A stretch of DNA of 64,000 bases from Mycolicibacterium agri (GCF_002553505.1 NZ_PDCP01000008.1:1-64000), one strand, 5' to 3'; numbered from the stretch's first letter, positions 1 to 10,363 are shown. The notes: generated by a model from the sequence alone, not told the origin. Program-made: numbers and translations.

Positions 1-301
1 CGGGGCACTAAGCCCAGCGAAGCCGCAGGTCAGCGCATTACTGATTCAAAAACCGGCCAATGGTGTCCGAAGTCAGGCTCGACGAGTGATAGGGAAGTAG
101 ATTGAGGGCGCCAACCGCCGCATTCAACCCATCGCTGAACCGCGAGATGTGCAAGGGACCCAGCATTATTAGGCACCGACTGCTCCGGCGAAGGGCGACT
201 TCCCTGCGGTAGACGTGATACGGCGGCCGGACAGGCGAGCAGTCTAACCGCCGACGTGGCTGAGAGCCACACCGCGCTGACATCGCTGCCTGCGCGTACT
301 G
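1..301. other. Region downstream of the helicase, no supported gene
   Basis: Only short overlapping reading frames without a convincing ribosome binding site or recognisable protein are present here. The base composition resembles the lower-GC helicase module that follows. I see no tRNA, hairpin terminator or insertion-sequence end, so the left limit of the low-GC block lies outside the window. Confidence 0.5.
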
Positions 302-3300
302 TCACGACTGGTTGCTCTGGGCTTCGTCGAAGAGCTGAAGCACATGTGCGGGGTCGCGATCTAAAACGAATGTGTCGGTGAAGACGACTGGCACACCTGG
401 ATATCTGCATTCGAGCGCCGCCATGCTGTCGGCAAGTCGCGGAGCAATGAGTGCCTTTTCTGTCGCTTCAAGTGGGTGCTTAGCGATCACAGCCGATTTC
501 CCATGCATGGGGGATTCGAAAGTCGCTGCCGCACAGTCAAGATCGTCGACAACCTCCGCGCTATAGGCTTCCGCCCAGCGGTCAATCGATTCTCGCTCAC
601 GGGTGGCATCTGGGATTAAAGTGCCCTCGATCAAAACCTTTAAGAGATCCCCTGCGAGTCGCCAATCGAGTAGGGCGTGGTAAGCCATATTCCCGTAATC
701 GCGCAGGCAACGGTAGCAGGATGCGGTGCATTCGTTTGCGTGATCAGGCGCGCTCAGCGATTCCAGATACTTGGAGACCCCCGTTTCGACGAATTCCTCA
801 AAAATGCCGGGCTTCCCCAGGTGAGTGCTGAAACCTGCGCCGTTTTCGAGAGTGTCAGCGAGAAAAGCCATCGTTGTGGGGGTTTCGCGTAGCACGCCGC
901 TGTAGATGCCGGCCGTTAGTTCGAGTGACTGGACGTCGAGGTACGTCGCCGCGGCTGTCCGGAGAAGGAACGCAAGGGAATACCAAGCGGCCCGTCTCCC
1001 CTCTCCCGTCTCACCGGCACCAGAGGGTTGTATTCCTAGTGAGTCAAGGCTTAGGCGGATACCTGATTCTGGTCGCACCGGTTTCTCGGTCCCCACGAAC
1101 AAGAAGTCAGTGGGTTGAACCGAACCGAGTGCGACAGAGATAACGTCGCCTGATCCGGCTGTCTTCGGTAGTAGGCCGTTCTCAATTGCTTCGACGGACA
1201 CATATCCGGCCCAGTCCGTCCGCTGCGTGGGAACGTTGACCTGGAAACGGTGTAAGCGGCCGCCATTGTCGTTAATCACGAATCTTTTTCCGGGACCGCT
1301 TAGCGCTAGGGTGCCTCCGTGACGGACCTCATCGAGCTTCGACAGATCAGTGAGTGCGCGAGCAGCCATTGCACGCGCGGTCCAAGCAAAATTTCCGTCA
1401 AAGTCCTCAGGAGTGCCGGCGCGGAAGCCGAGCGGCTGACGGAGTGGTATCCACTGGTAGACACCGGGAGGTCTGCTGCACTGAGGGCACGATTCGTTTT
1501 CATCGCCGCCCGTGCCGTCGAGTGCTTCGTGTAGGTATGAACATGAGCGGCACACCGCAACATGACGTAGTGGACCGAGGGGATCTTCCTCTGACTGAAC
1601 TGGCCTGGTCGGCCGGAACGCTGCCACTCCGACGACAGGATAGACCTTGCCGTCTTTAACGACCTCGCTGAGCGGAGCAAAGGCAGAGACCGCCATCGAG
1701 AGGTCGCGATCGATAGCGCCCCGTGGCGGCCACGGGTACGATTGGTTCGGTCGGTTGAGGTACAGGTACCTTATTTTTGAAGGGAAACCGAACATCGGAA
1801 GTATGCCGGCTTCTGCAAGCCTTTGACTTAGGTCCGGGTGTCCGATAGCGGCATTTGCGCAGTCAGTGACTTTGGAGACCAGAGTAGTTCTCAGCCAATG
1901 AGTCCATTGATACTCTGAAATATCTTTAGGTGCAAAGGAAGTCAGAGCACTCGCGACACTGTTCAGCCGGTCCGCGTTGTTATCGATCCAGGTCTGAACC
2001 GCACCGGAAACTGCCCCCCATTCGGTGGCCAGGCCAAATTGGCCATGAGAATTGTTCGTAAGGTCTGTCAATAGTCCTGACGCAACTGCGTTCGGGCCGA
2101 TCTCGTCAAAGGCCAATCTCAACGCTTCGGCACTTAGCGTCCGCCTGAAAATTTCCTTGCGGTTGAGGGCAAGGTACGGCTGTGGTGTCGGCTCGTTGGT
2201 TATCAATGACGGGCGGGCGAAATAATATTCGTCATGCGAGCGTCCTCGGCAGACAGTCAGAGCTGTAGCTAGCGGCGAGGTGCGTCGGCCTGCTCGACCA
2301 ACTCGTTGTTGGTAGTTGAATCGGGTTGGGGGCATATTGCCCAAAACCACGACTTCCAGAGAACCGATGTCGACGCCGGCCTCCATCGTGGTGGTGACGG
2401 ACAGGAGGTCGAGACCGTCAGCACGACTGTTCTCATCGCCTTCCAGAAAGACGTCCTGAAAGCGAGATTGGCGCGACTGAGCGTCAACTCGGTCAGTTTG
2501 ACCTGTCAGTTCCGCGACTGAAAGACGGAATCGGCCTTGTCCAGTTGTCGCTTTCCAAGAGTAATAATCTTGACTGACCTTCACGTGTGCCGGATCAGCG
2601 GGCAATCGCCGCCGGCATCGAGTACAGATGCCGGTACCGTGGTGCAGATGTTGCCGACGACAACTCTCGCAAATCCAGCTGTACTCGCCTGGGCGTCTCA
2701 AAGTAACGTGATTAGGAGAGATCAAATAATCGCGAACCGCGTCCCCCCAATAGGCCATTACGGTCTCTTGAACGTAGCTGACTTCCAGATCGTGTTCTTT
2801 GGCGACGGATTCCCAGTACAGCTTCAGCTTGACAGGGGGCTTATCGCGAGGGTCACGAATGCCGAAGAATCGGCGAGCGTCTCCCAGCACACGAAGGCTC
2901 GTCCGCGACAACGCTACTACTGACGTTGGCTCCTCGGCAAGATCCCGCGAATCCGTCGTCAACGCAAGCCATCCCAGCCCGATTGACTCGAAATCACGCC
3001 CTGCACCGGAGAAGAGACCCTCGATTACCTCTTTGTGTAGATTTTCTTGTATATCCCTCCACCATTGCTTCTCGGTTTCATCTAGTCCACCGCGTGTAGA
3101 TATAGGCGGGAGGTCCCAATTCAGTAGAGTCGACCACCCAATACGCCGCCCCTTGGATTTGTCGTAATGCGTTTGAAGCGATGCATGAGTGCCACCAGGA
3201 TTGACTCCGAGCTCAAGCGCTTTTTGGCCGACATCGTCGGCGAGCAGCTTGAGGGTCTGGGGCGCGGACAGCTGGTTCTCGAGCTGAAGCATCTCTCCGG

Positions 3301-5794
3301 GATAGGCCTCGTCTTCCTCTCCACGCCAAAGATCGGTTAGCCGACTGTATACGCCATTGTCCCGGGCACGGAGGCGGTCTCTCGCCCTCTTATTTGCCTC
3401 CGACTTGTCACCGTCCCGCACCAATTTGCTTGCGCGATCAAGTAGAGTGGGCCAGTCCTCAGTCTCCGCGAGGCGATCGTAGAGCAGTGTCCGCAGTAGG
3501 TCTTGATAGTGCCGTAACCCCATGCCTGCTGCGAGTTTCGCTGCATCCTGTCGGCTATCCGTAAAGACGATAGCCTTGCGTTCAGTCTCGGGAAGTTGAG
3601 ACATAAGCTCTGTAACAAGAACCTGATTGATTTTTTCGAAACCAGTCCGCATTCCTCGTATAGGACTGCGTTGCCGCGCCGGATCAGTATGAGGAAGCCG
3701 CCTTCCGCCCTTTCCGTACTTGATCTCCCAATCGTCTCCGCAGTTTGGACATTGAGTAGGAAACGGCGACAGTGACTTCGGGTCGCGCTTCGGTTTCCCG
3801 TTCCTGTCGATCCTGGACCGTGCGTGGAAAGTCCAGCCACTATGAGGCTTTCCTTGCCGCGCGTTCGTCACCCCGCCGTTTCCTGGATTCAGGATGCTAC
3901 GTCGGAATTCGTACCTGACGTTTCCACCGTCGGCATTCCAGTCGAGGTCGTCTAGCTCGGGTCGACTAGTACGGGGCCAATAGACAATATAGTTGTTCGC
4001 AGTACGTTCCAGAGAAACCTGGTCTGGAAGCTTTGATAATTCTGGGACGTCGGCGAGCATCATGGCGCTAAGGCTTTCTTGCTGGGTTGCTCCGGCTTGG
4101 ACGAATCCGCCGAGCATGACGTCGCCGCAGTTCTGGCAGTAGAGAAGCTCCAGTACCCTAGCTCCACACGGGCATCTCGTGACAGGCTCGTCGAAAAGTG
4201 GTCCGACTGACCGCGTTCCGGTTTCATCAGCCAGGTCGGAATGTCGGCGCGGATCTGTACAAGCCCATATCCCAGGTACATTTCTGAAAAAGAGGTGAGC
4301 GCGCAGTCGTGGCCAGCCAACACGGCCTTTACTGTGTGGCAGGGCGCGGAGGAGGCTAGACAGAGCGTCCGAAGCGACATGGGTGTCGGTCTTCGGGAAT
4401 AGCATTTTGGCTAGCTCGTCCTGGGTCATTGCCTTCGGTGCCCCGTTCACATTTCCCTCGAAAAATGCTGCGTGCAAAGCTTGTTGCGCACCAACTGATT
4501 CTGCTGCCAAAAGCGCTGACGCTCCGTCGCGCGCACCGGCCAATAGGGCGGCCGCATCGCTGATATCGGGATTCGCGTTTTGCGGCTGTACATGTTCACC
4601 TGGAAGAAAATCGAAGCTCGCCTCGGGCAAACCGAAGAATTGCTCGATGTATGCGCGGTCCCGTAGAGGGTCGAGGCTCGCGGACGCCGCCAATACACGC
4701 AACTTCTCCGGCTGATCGATTAGTCCTAGGCGGTTCCGCAGGTTCCGAATGAGTAAAGCAACTTCTGTGCCAGCGGTGCCCCGATAAGTATGGAGTTCGT
4801 CAATGACGAGCGTAAACCTGTTGGAGGGGTGCTCGTCGAGCCATGCTCGCGTCTTGTCGAAGAACTGTCGATCCCGGGATCGCAGGAGCATGACATTTAA
4901 CATGCTGTAGTTCGTGATAACGACGTCCGGAGGTGCGTCGCTCATGTCCCAGCGGCTACGCATCTCTGCACCATCAAGGCGCGGCACGAAGTACTGAGTT
5001 TCCCCACCGATCTGTTGAGCCCGTCGCGAGCGTTGATCGGTTGCACGCAAATAGCGCCGGAGATCGGCTACGGCACGGGAGTCGCTAGGGTTGCCTGTAA
5101 CAGGTGTGGCACCCGTGTACCGCCCGAAATAGAAGCGGTGTCCCAGCCGGTTCACGTTGAGCCACGCGCGAGCTTCATCGCTATCGAGCGCTCTTCTGAG
5201 TCGGATTAGTTGGTCGTCTACGAGTGCGTTCATCGGGTAAAGAATCATTGCGCGGACCGCTGCAGTCCGGCCGCTCTCACCGCTGCGTTGCGAGACGAAA
5301 TCTCCTTCTCCGGTCCACCAATCCACGGCAGATCCACGCTGTCCGCTCCACCGCTTCGACTCCTCTAGGAGCGAAGCGAGAATGGGAAGGAGGAACGATT
5401 CCGTCTTCCCTGATCCTGTGCCCGCAGTGATGACTATGTTTCGGTCACCTTTCGCGGCACGTATCAGGGAGAGCTCCTGATGGGTGTAGAGCTGTCGGTC
5501 GGCCGGAATCAACCCCGCAGCGGCGAATTCTGCAATCTCAGTACTCAAGCCAGCCGCAACCGCGGACTCAGCCAGACTTCGACCGGTGGTCTTGTATTCG
5601 GGCCGCAGCTCGAGAAGCGGCATACGGTAAATGCCGTTGTCGCGGTCGAGGAGAGCTTGGCGCTCTCGTTGAAGCTCCTCGCTAGCGAGGCCGAAAGGTG
5701 TGTTGTAGTAGCGGAAGAACGCGTCACGTAGTCGGTCGAAACTAGTGGCGAGATCCGGCTTCTGATCAGGCGACATCATGTCTCTCGGTTGCAC
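302..5794 (-). CDS. Very large DEAD/DEAH-box helicase with DUF1998-type C-terminus (DruE-like candidate)
   Basis: Probable ATP-dependent nucleic-acid helicase/translocase of about 1830 aa. Visible motifs: Walker [10 protein letters not shown] near residues 124-132; motif II DELH near 330; a second RecA-like lobe with MEAGVDIG and [10 protein letters not shown] near 1150-1170. Four zinc-ribbon-like cysteine clusters are CPCG...CQNC (about 540-560), CPNC (about 690), CESC...CTRC (about 1040-1065) and CRSC...CPQC (about 1450-1480). Near residue 1690 is [14 protein letters not shown], the cysteine signature of DUF1998. Single-chain helicase-DUF1998 proteins of this size include DruE of Druantia; DISARM splits the functions between DrmA and DrmB. 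It is the last gene of a three-gene run, starting 3 bases after the previous stop. Start is GTG at 5794; two ATGs at 5779 and 5776, just after a GAGAG stretch, are good alternatives. A defence role is inference; the helicase call is firm. Confidence 0.85.
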   Translation of the reverse strand: MQPRDMMSPDQKPDLATSFDRLRDAFFRYYNTPFGLASEELQRERQALLDRDNGIYRMPLLELRPEYKTTGRSLAESAVAAGLSTEIAEFAAAGLIPADRQLYTHQELSLIRAAKGDRNIVITAGTGSGKTESFLLPILASLLEESKRWSGQRGSAVDWWTGEGDFVSQRSGESGRTAAVRAMILYPMNALVDDQLIRLRRALDSDEARAWLNVNRLGHRFYFGRYTGATPVTGNPSDSRAVADLRRYLRATDQRSRRAQQIGGETQYFVPRLDGAEMRSRWDMSDAPPDVVITNYSMLNVMLLRSRDRQFFDKTRAWLDEHPSNRFTLVIDELHTYRGTAGTEVALLIRNLRNRLGLIDQPEKLRVLAASASLDPLRDRAYIEQFFGLPEASFDFLPGEHVQPQNANPDISDAAALLAGARDGASALLAAESVGAQQALHAAFFEGNVNGAPKAMTQDELAKMLFPKTDTHVASDALSSLLRALPHSKGRVGWPRLRAHLFFRNVPGIWACTDPRRHSDLADETGTRSVGPLFDEPVTRCPCGARVLELLYCQNCGDVMLGGFVQAGATQQESLSAMMLADVPELSKLPDQVSLERTANNYIVYWPRTSRPELDDLDWNADGGNVRYEFRRSILNPGNGGVTNARQGKPHSGWTFHARSRIDRNGKPKRDPKSLSPFPTQCPNCGDDWEIKYGKGGRRLPHTDPARQRSPIRGMRTGFEKINQVLVTELMSQLPETERKAIVFTDSRQDAAKLAAGMGLRHYQDLLRTLLYDRLAETEDWPTLLDRASKLVRDGDKSEANKRARDRLRARDNGVYSRLTDLWRGEEDEAYPGEMLQLENQLSAPQTLKLLADDVGQKALELGVNPGGTHASLQTHYDKSKGRRIGWSTLLNWDLPPISTRGGLDETEKQWWRDIQENLHKEVIEGLFSGAGRDFESIGLGWLALTTDSRDLAEEPTSVVALSRTSLRVLGDARRFFGIRDPRDKPPVKLKLYWESVAKEHDLEVSYVQETVMAYWGDAVRDYLISPNHVTLRRPGEYSWICESCRRQHLHHGTGICTRCRRRLPADPAHVKVSQDYYSWKATTGQGRFRLSVAELTGQTDRVDAQSRQSRFQDVFLEGDENSRADGLDLLSVTTTMEAGVDIGSLEVVVLGNMPPTRFNYQQRVGRAGRRTSPLATALTVCRGRSHDEYYFARPSLITNEPTPQPYLALNRKEIFRRTLSAEALRLAFDEIGPNAVASGLLTDLTNNSHGQFGLATEWGAVSGAVQTWIDNNADRLNSVASALTSFAPKDISEYQWTHWLRTTLVSKVTDCANAAIGHPDLSQRLAEAGILPMFGFPSKIRYLYLNRPNQSYPWPPRGAIDRDLSMAVSAFAPLSEVVKDGKVYPVVGVAAFRPTRPVQSEEDPLGPLRHVAVCRSCSYLHEALDGTGGDENESCPQCSRPPGVYQWIPLRQPLGFRAGTPEDFDGNFAWTARAMAARALTDLSKLDEVRHGGTLALSGPGKRFVINDNGGRLHRFQVNVPTQRTDWAGYVSVEAIENGLLPKTAGSGDVISVALGSVQPTDFLFVGTEKPVRPESGIRLSLDSLGIQPSGAGETGEGRRAAWYSLAFLLRTAAATYLDVQSLELTAGIYSGVLRETPTTMAFLADTLENGAGFSTHLGKPGIFEEFVETGVSKYLESLSAPDHANECTASCYRCLRDYGNMAYHALLDWRLAGDLLKVLIEGTLIPDATRERESIDRWAEAYSAEVVDDLDCAAATFESPMHGKSAVIAKHPLEATEKALIAPRLADSMAALECRYPGVPVVFTDTFVLDRDPAHVLQLFDEAQSNQS

Positions 5795-5797
5795 TCA

Positions 5798-6751
5798 TTA
5801 AGTAAGCGTGGGCGATTGACCGGGTGTGACGATGCGACTTCGCTGACCGAGCGTTCGCCACATTACGTCCGCAATCTCGCGTGGCACGTTGTCGTATCGT
5901 GCTGTACCCGCGGATAAACTGATCACAGGGCTCTTTCCGCTACACAGAACTAAGCATCTGCGGTGCAGTGGTGGGAGAGGCGCACCAAGGTCAGTGAATA
6001 GTGTTCCTTGCCCAGTCTCTGGATCGTGACCCAGGTACGGACGCCATCGGATGGCGTTGGTACCCGAGCGGGCAAGCGCCGTCCAAATGCCAGCAGACAT
6101 GTCGCAATGCCGCCAACTGTCACCCTCGTACCAGAGGAAGTTTTGATGTCCGTTGCCCTCGTATCGATATAAGCCCGGCTTGGCCAACCCGGGCGGTGGC
6201 GGAGACCAGCGGAGGCGGACGACGTCGTAGTACGCGATTGTGTCGTTCTGCATATTTGGGGGCGCGCTTTCTCGGCCGAGTGCGACGGTGCTAAGCCTCG
6301 GTGCCAACTGCAAAGCACTGCAAGGGACATAGGTTGCGTCAATCGCAGAGGCCGCGTCTTCAAGATTCGTACTTGAGGCGTACTGGAGAAACATCACCGC
6401 AGGGCGGGCGAGAGTGCGATCACGAGAGGGCGTGCAGTTCACAACGTGTATATCGACATCCACATCGTTCAAAGCTTCGAGTGAACCGGGGCGGACGAAG
6501 CCAGCAATTATCGCAAGACCATCCGAGTTCGGCAGTTTCGTCACGACCAGAGGACTGGAAGTCCATCGCCCCTGCTGCCAGTCAAGTTCGAGGTAGCCTC
6601 GGTCAGAAAGGTCGCGAAGCCATCGACCCGGCTCCCCTTTATCTAGTCGGAGGTCTGCCGTGCCTGCGAGCCAGATGGCTTTCTGCCGGTACTGAGATAT
6701 CGATCCTTGTCTAGCTAGGCGCATCCATTCTCCAAGCAGCTCACCGAGCAT
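5798..6751 (-). CDS. Unrecognised 317-aa protein, middle gene of the helicase module
   Basis: I do not recognise this family. The first 60-70 residues look helical and end in a GRWLRDLSDRGYLELDWQQG stretch that resembles the recognition helix and wing of a winged-helix domain. The rest is mixed alpha/beta with many aromatics, without membrane segments or a signal peptide. I chose ATG at 6751 because AGGTG lies 8 bases upstream and the gene then overlaps the upstream stop by 11 bases, which fits translational coupling; a longer frame to 6925 would run deep into the upstream gene. Its stop is 3 bases before the helicase GTG start. The tight packing implies co-expression and perhaps a complex with the helicase. 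It could be a DNA-binding adaptor, but nothing catalytic is visible. Confidence 0.7.
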   Translation of the reverse strand: MLGELLGEWMRLARQGSISQYRQKAIWLAGTADLRLDKGEPGRWLRDLSDRGYLELDWQQGRWTSSPLVVTKLPNSDGLAIIAGFVRPGSLEALNDVDVDIHVVNCTPSRDRTLARPAVMFLQYASSTNLEDAASAIDATYVPCSALQLAPRLSTVALGRESAPPNMQNDTIAYYDVVRLRWSPPPPGLAKPGLYRYEGNGHQNFLWYEGDSWRHCDMSAGIWTALARSGTNAIRWRPYLGHDPETGQGTLFTDLGAPLPPLHRRCLVLCSGKSPVISLSAGTARYDNVPREIADVMWRTLGQRSRIVTPGQSPTLT

Positions 6752-8849
6752 GTTGCTTGCACCTATCCCATGCCCGCAGAAAGATGTCCAGCAATGGGTT
6801 CGTACCGCGCATCTGTTCTGAAACGCGAGCCCAGATGCGCTGTGAATCTGAGTCAAGGGCGCCGAAAAGCGGCTCAGCATAGCCGAGGCGATGCGCCGAG
6901 ATCTCTCCGTTGACGCGTTCTTCAAAGAGCCATATGGCGTCCGCTGGTGCCGTGTACTCCCACACGGGTGAATCTGGTATTCCTACCTGCTCGAACAGAG
7001 GGTTGGGTGGCGGCGGAGCGATGGCTTTGGCCATACCACGCCGATCTACTACAGAGTATTGTCGGCCGACCCGGCGAAGGAGATGCGGTTCCCGAACGTT
7101 GCCGTCTACGACCGCTCCTGATATGGCTGTCAAGCCAACGGAGTTCATTGCAACCATAGCGATCTCATTTGTCTGACTGGCGCACACCCATCCGAGCGTG
7201 CTGGATGGGCCTGCTTGCGTTTCGTTGGGCGTGTGGATGTCGAAGGTAATCTTCTCGCCGTCAACATCGAGCACATGCGTACCTACTTCGAGGGGGCCGA
7301 TACGGCGCAATGGAATAGGGAAGCCCGTTGCTTGGAAGGGGTGTGCCTGCGGCGTTCCATCGAGCGATGCAGGAACCGTTCTAGGGGTATCCCCGGCGGG
7401 GAGTAAGAGGTCCGGTTCACCTCCTTGGACGTAGTGCCTTGATCCCAAATTCGTGAAGATCTGCAACCCATTAACTAAACGGGGACGCAAGCTCGCAGAT
7501 GATCTCAGGGCTCGCGCGAGTGACGGATCGATTTTGGTCAATGCGCTCTTAAAGGCGCCGACGTCCTCGATCTCCACCCTTATGTAAATGAGGCGGCCGA
7601 CAACTAGTTGAGCGCCGGGCTTCTGTTCCACAAGACGCCAGCCCGTGCGTGCCGCGGCATTAAGTACCCTCTCAATCTGGGACCGCCACCCCGGTGCGAC
7701 CAAGAGGACGTGCGGGGTGTACGGCTCGACATTGTCGACGGATATCCACCCCACATCAGGATGTGCACGCATTGGTTGCAGCGGTGGAAAGACGAAACGG
7801 CCAGCGACTCCTGGACCTTTGGCTGTGACAGAAGGGGTCGTACGCCAAGCTTGGACAGGTGGCATTGGTCCATGCCAGTGGTAATAGGCGCCATATTCTG
7901 GAGAAGTAAGCTCCACTGATTTGTCGTTGATCTCGACAGTCAGCCGTGGCTTCCCAGGTTGCTTGGTGATCGCCCATCTCGACGTGAAGTCGTCGAAATC
8001 GATGACGAACCGAATGTCTAACTGGGTGGCGCCCTCGGGTGTGAGTACTACTCCGTCCCACTCGCTCGCAAGCCGGTGGAGGTAGGACGCGAGCACCAGA
8101 CGACGCGATTGGTCTGCCAGCGCTGCTAGCAAGGTGGCGGACAGGTCTCGCGGGGTGGCCGACCAAATTTCAAAGTGCGATAGAAGCGTCGCCTTGTCCG
8201 GGACACCGAGATTCTTGAGATCCAATTTTTCGAAGAAGCGCGTTAACCTCATGCGGTCGGAGCGCCGGATGATGGCTTGTGATATCGGATAGCCAATTCG
8301 AGTGAGGCTTTGGTGTCCCCGGATGGTATTGAAGCCGACCTGCGGGTTGGCATCCACCCAGTCACTCAGTTCGCGCCACCACTGCGCCACTACACCGAAA
8401 CTCTCGTCAAGTCGCCCGCGAAGCACCATCAAGTCGTCGTGTGACATTTGCGGAGCTAACAGTTGAGCTAAGCGGTAGTAATAGGCCTGGCTAATTGCGG
8501 TAGCGTCGCGATGCATTTGGCTGGCAGCAGCTACGCTCAGCGCCAGGACCGCGAGATTTGGCGGAACGGAGGTCCGGCTACCAGCCGACCATTGCCGCCA
8601 TGCTTCCTTCAACGGCCGGAACACATCGTTGGCGCTATTGAGGTCGACATTCGCTGCGACAATCTGGCCGAGCTTGGCGCTCAGATTCAGTTCGCCCGTC
8701 CATTGCCTAACTTCGTCGGACACTTCGAGGTCGAAAATGAAAGGAGCAGACGTATCCCGACGAGCGAAGAATGCGCGCTCCAGCAGCGTCTGCCACTCAT
8801 CAAGCGTATCGGGCACTGTCGCCGATTCAGCTACGTCTGTCGCGTCCAT
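6741..8849 (-). CDS. Unrecognised 702-aa protein, first gene of the helicase module
   Basis: A soluble protein of unknown function, first in the three-gene minus-strand run. The N-terminal 300 residues are predominantly helical, with conserved-looking segments such as QWWRELSDWVDANP and GYPISQAIIRRSDRM. The C-terminal half is rich in short beta-type segments, Gly and Pro (for example near RIGPLEVGTHVLDVDGEKI), suggesting beta-sandwich or OB-like modules. I see no Walker motif, nuclease motif, methylase motif or membrane helix. The ATG at 8849 has only a weak ribosome binding site. Base composition is lower in GC than the genes to the right. Because it precedes a DUF1998 helicase, it may be a target-recognition or structural subunit of a defence complex, but that is inferred only from position. 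Confidence 0.7.
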   Translation of the reverse strand: MDATDVAESATVPDTLDEWQTLLERAFFARRDTSAPFIFDLEVSDEVRQWTGELNLSAKLGQIVAANVDLNSANDVFRPLKEAWRQWSAGSRTSVPPNLAVLALSVAAASQMHRDATAISQAYYYRLAQLLAPQMSHDDLMVLRGRLDESFGVVAQWWRELSDWVDANPQVGFNTIRGHQSLTRIGYPISQAIIRRSDRMRLTRFFEKLDLKNLGVPDKATLLSHFEIWSATPRDLSATLLAALADQSRRLVLASYLHRLASEWDGVVLTPEGATQLDIRFVIDFDDFTSRWAITKQPGKPRLTVEINDKSVELTSPEYGAYYHWHGPMPPVQAWRTTPSVTAKGPGVAGRFVFPPLQPMRAHPDVGWISVDNVEPYTPHVLLVAPGWRSQIERVLNAAARTGWRLVEQKPGAQLVVGRLIYIRVEIEDVGAFKSALTKIDPSLARALRSSASLRPRLVNGLQIFTNLGSRHYVQGGEPDLLLPAGDTPRTVPASLDGTPQAHPFQATGFPIPLRRIGPLEVGTHVLDVDGEKITFDIHTPNETQAGPSSTLGWVCASQTNEIAMVAMNSVGLTAISGAVVDGNVREPHLLRRVGRQYSVVDRRGMAKAIAPPPPNPLFEQVGIPDSPVWEYTAPADAIWLFEERVNGEISAHRLGYAEPLFGALDSDSQRIWARVSEQMRGTNPLLDIFLRAWDRCKQHAR

Positions 8850-9134
8850 CGCGACCGCAGGCTAGCAAATCGCACAGACGCTCGCTGGCGCTCTGGGGAA
8901 GATTGTTTCCTTATGGAGACTGACAAGGTAGACCCCGCCAAAAGTTGCCTCACCGCAGAACAACTTGTCGCAGAAGTCGGCATCCTGCTTCGATGTACTA
9001 GCTGCCCGCTGCTTCGCAGATAAGGCCGGGCGCCACCGTATCGCGGCGCCGCGGAGCCACATCTGTCATCGGCACAGCCAACCGTCGGCGGAGGACTCTA
9101 CGCGCTGGCCGAGCGGTGGGGCTCGCTGCGATGA
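8850..9134. other. Junction between low-GC block and core; possible gene remnants
   Basis: This 285-base gap contains the change from low-GC to typical GC-rich sequence at about 9020. On the plus strand a 36-codon frame (8913-9023) starts with ATG behind a GGGGAAG stretch and reads METDKVDPAKSCLTAEQLVA..., which looks like the start of a regulator-type protein cut short. I call it a possible remnant, not a gene. The promoter of the three-gene module should lie in 8850-8910. No attachment-site repeat or tRNA was seen. Confidence 0.35.
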
Positions 9135-9512
9135 TCACGCGGCGCGCCGCTCCATCAGCTTCGTCGTGTCGCCGCCGGGAACGGCGACGGCCTGCAACAG
9201 CTGCTCGTGGTTCTCGCGCACGGCGCGGTAGTTCTGCAGATAACGGTCGATCTGCTCGCGCCGCAGCGGCCGCGCCCAGATGTTCTCGCTGGGAATGTCG
9301 ATGCCGCTGTCGTTGGACTGGGCCCGCACGCGAGCGCCGATCCGGAACCCCACAGCCGCCGCAATCATCAGCACGACGATGCCGGCGCCGAAGACACCTG
9401 TCAGCGGGCTCTCCGCCGCCAGGGCGTACACGAACATCCCGAGCGCGACGAACGTCAGCAATAGCATCAGATACGCCACATACGTCATCAATTCATCACG
9501 CCTTACCCGCAT
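9135..9512 (-). CDS. Small two-helix membrane protein divergent from a TetR regulator
   Basis: A 125-aa protein with two hydrophobic segments (about residues 9-30 and 38-58) followed by a basic, soluble C-terminal half (LRREQIDRYLQNYRAVREN). This suggests a small inner-membrane protein with a cytoplasmic tail. I chose ATG at 9512 because GAGGTG lies 6 bases upstream; an in-frame GTG at 9521 is less likely. It is transcribed divergently from the TetR gene at 9626, and the shared upstream region carries several copies of a GTAGCG/CGCTAC half-site. The TetR protein therefore probably represses this gene as well as itself. Function unknown. Confidence 0.7.
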   Translation of the reverse strand: MRVRRDELMTYVAYLMLLLTFVALGMFVYALAAESPLTGVFGAGIVVLMIAAAVGFRIGARVRAQSNDSGIDIPSENIWARPLRREQIDRYLQNYRAVRENHEQLLQAVAVPGGDTTKLMERRAA

Positions 9513-9549
9513 GCCTATCACCTCGAAAACTCGCCGTCATATAACAAAA

Positions 9550-9585
9550 CGCTACGTGTAGCGTAGCGCTACGCCTAGTGTAGCG
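9550..9585. promoter_or_regulatory. TetR operator cluster (CGCTAC/GTAGCG half-sites)
   Basis: Five half-sites occur in 36 bases: CGCTAC at 9550-9555, GTAGCG at 9558-9563, the perfect palindrome GTAGCGCTAC at 9563-9572, and GTAGCG at 9580-9585. The cluster lies between the divergent starts at 9512 and 9626. This is the expected position for an autoregulatory TetR operator. Assignment to the adjacent TetR protein is inference from position. Confidence 0.6.
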
Positions 9586-9625
9586 TATCTGCCCGGCCGC
9601 ATATTCCCGCCGGAAAGGACGACGC

Positions 9626-10171
9626 ATGCCCCAGCGTCCGGAGGTCGATGACGGCATCGCTGACGCCACCTTGGCGCTACTGCGCACCAAAGGCCCCAAA
9701 TCGGCGACGGTCGAGGCGGTCGCAAAGCGCTCGGGCATCGCCAAGACCACCATCTACCGACGGCACCGCAACCGGCGCGACATGCTGTCCGCAGCGTTAT
9801 CGCGAGTCACCACGCCCGAACCGCTGGCAGCCGACGCCGAGGCGCCCGACCGCCTGCGCTGGCTCATTCAAGAATCCGTCAAGATCATCGAAGTCGGCAT
9901 TGGGTTCGGCGGCCTGGCGGCCCTGCTCACCGAAGAAGACCCCGAGTTCAGCAAGGCCTTCCGCCGCATTCTTGCCCGGCAGCGAGCCGATCTGGAATCA
10001 GTGATCGACGCTGCCAAAGCCGACGGGTCGTTTCGCGCCGACGTCGACGCCGCGACCCTCGTCGACGCCATCGTCGGCGCGCTCATCGCCGAGCGCACCC
10101 GCACGGGGCGCGTCGCGGCCGGGTGGGAAGTGCGGTTGTTCCACCTCTTCTGGCCGATCGTGCAGGCCTGA
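9626..10171 (+). CDS. TetR/AcrR-family transcriptional regulator
   Basis: A 181-aa one-component repressor. Residues about 10-55 form the TetR helix-turn-helix, with the typical pattern SATVEAVAKRSGIAKTTIYRRH. The remaining helical region is the ligand-binding and dimerisation domain; it contains acidic EEDPEFSKAF and a C-terminal AALIAERTRTGR segment common in this class. The ATG at 9626 follows GGAAAGGACGACGC, a good ribosome binding site. The gene is divergent from a small membrane protein, and the intergenic operator cluster suggests control of both. The ligand cannot be predicted. Confidence 0.9.
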   Translation: MPQRPEVDDGIADATLALLRTKGPKSATVEAVAKRSGIAKTTIYRRHRNRRDMLSAALSRVTTPEPLAADAEAPDRLRWLIQESVKIIEVGIGFGGLAALLTEEDPEFSKAFRRILARQRADLESVIDAAKADGSFRADVDAATLVDAIVGALIAERTRTGRVAAGWEVRLFHLFWPIVQA

Positions 10172-10193
10172 TCCTCGAAGCCCCGAATGACTA

Positions 10194-10216
10194 GTCGAGC
10201 ACGCTGACGGCTCGAC
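10194..10216. terminator. Candidate hairpin between convergent genes
   Basis: GTCGAGC (10194-10200) and GCTCGAC (10210-10216) form a 7-bp stem with a 9-base loop shortly after the TetR stop. There is no T-run, as is common for mycobacterial hairpins. It sits in the convergent gap between the TetR gene and the DUF6328 gene. Confidence 0.35.
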
Positions 10217-10363
10217 ACCGATCTTCACGCGCGGCCCCTCAGTCTGCGCCCGCCACGCCCGCTGCGTTCCTCGAGGCTGTAACGCGTGGTCTCGACGCGG
10301 ATGCGGCCCGCGGCGGCGTGCGCCGTCAGCTCCCGCGGCTGATGGTCTTAGACGCTGGCCGCG

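Noticed and set aside
5798-6925. Longer 375-codon version of the middle module gene
   Set aside because: The extra 58 residues overlap the upstream gene deeply and are not protein-like; ATG 6751 has a good ribosome binding site.
8913-9023. A 36-aa antitoxin or regulator gene
   Set aside because: Too short and without a partner; kept only as a possible remnant at the composition junction.
1-9134. Prophage or integrative element with att sites
   Set aside because: No integrase, tRNA or direct-repeat ends were found; only composition and gene content suggest transfer.
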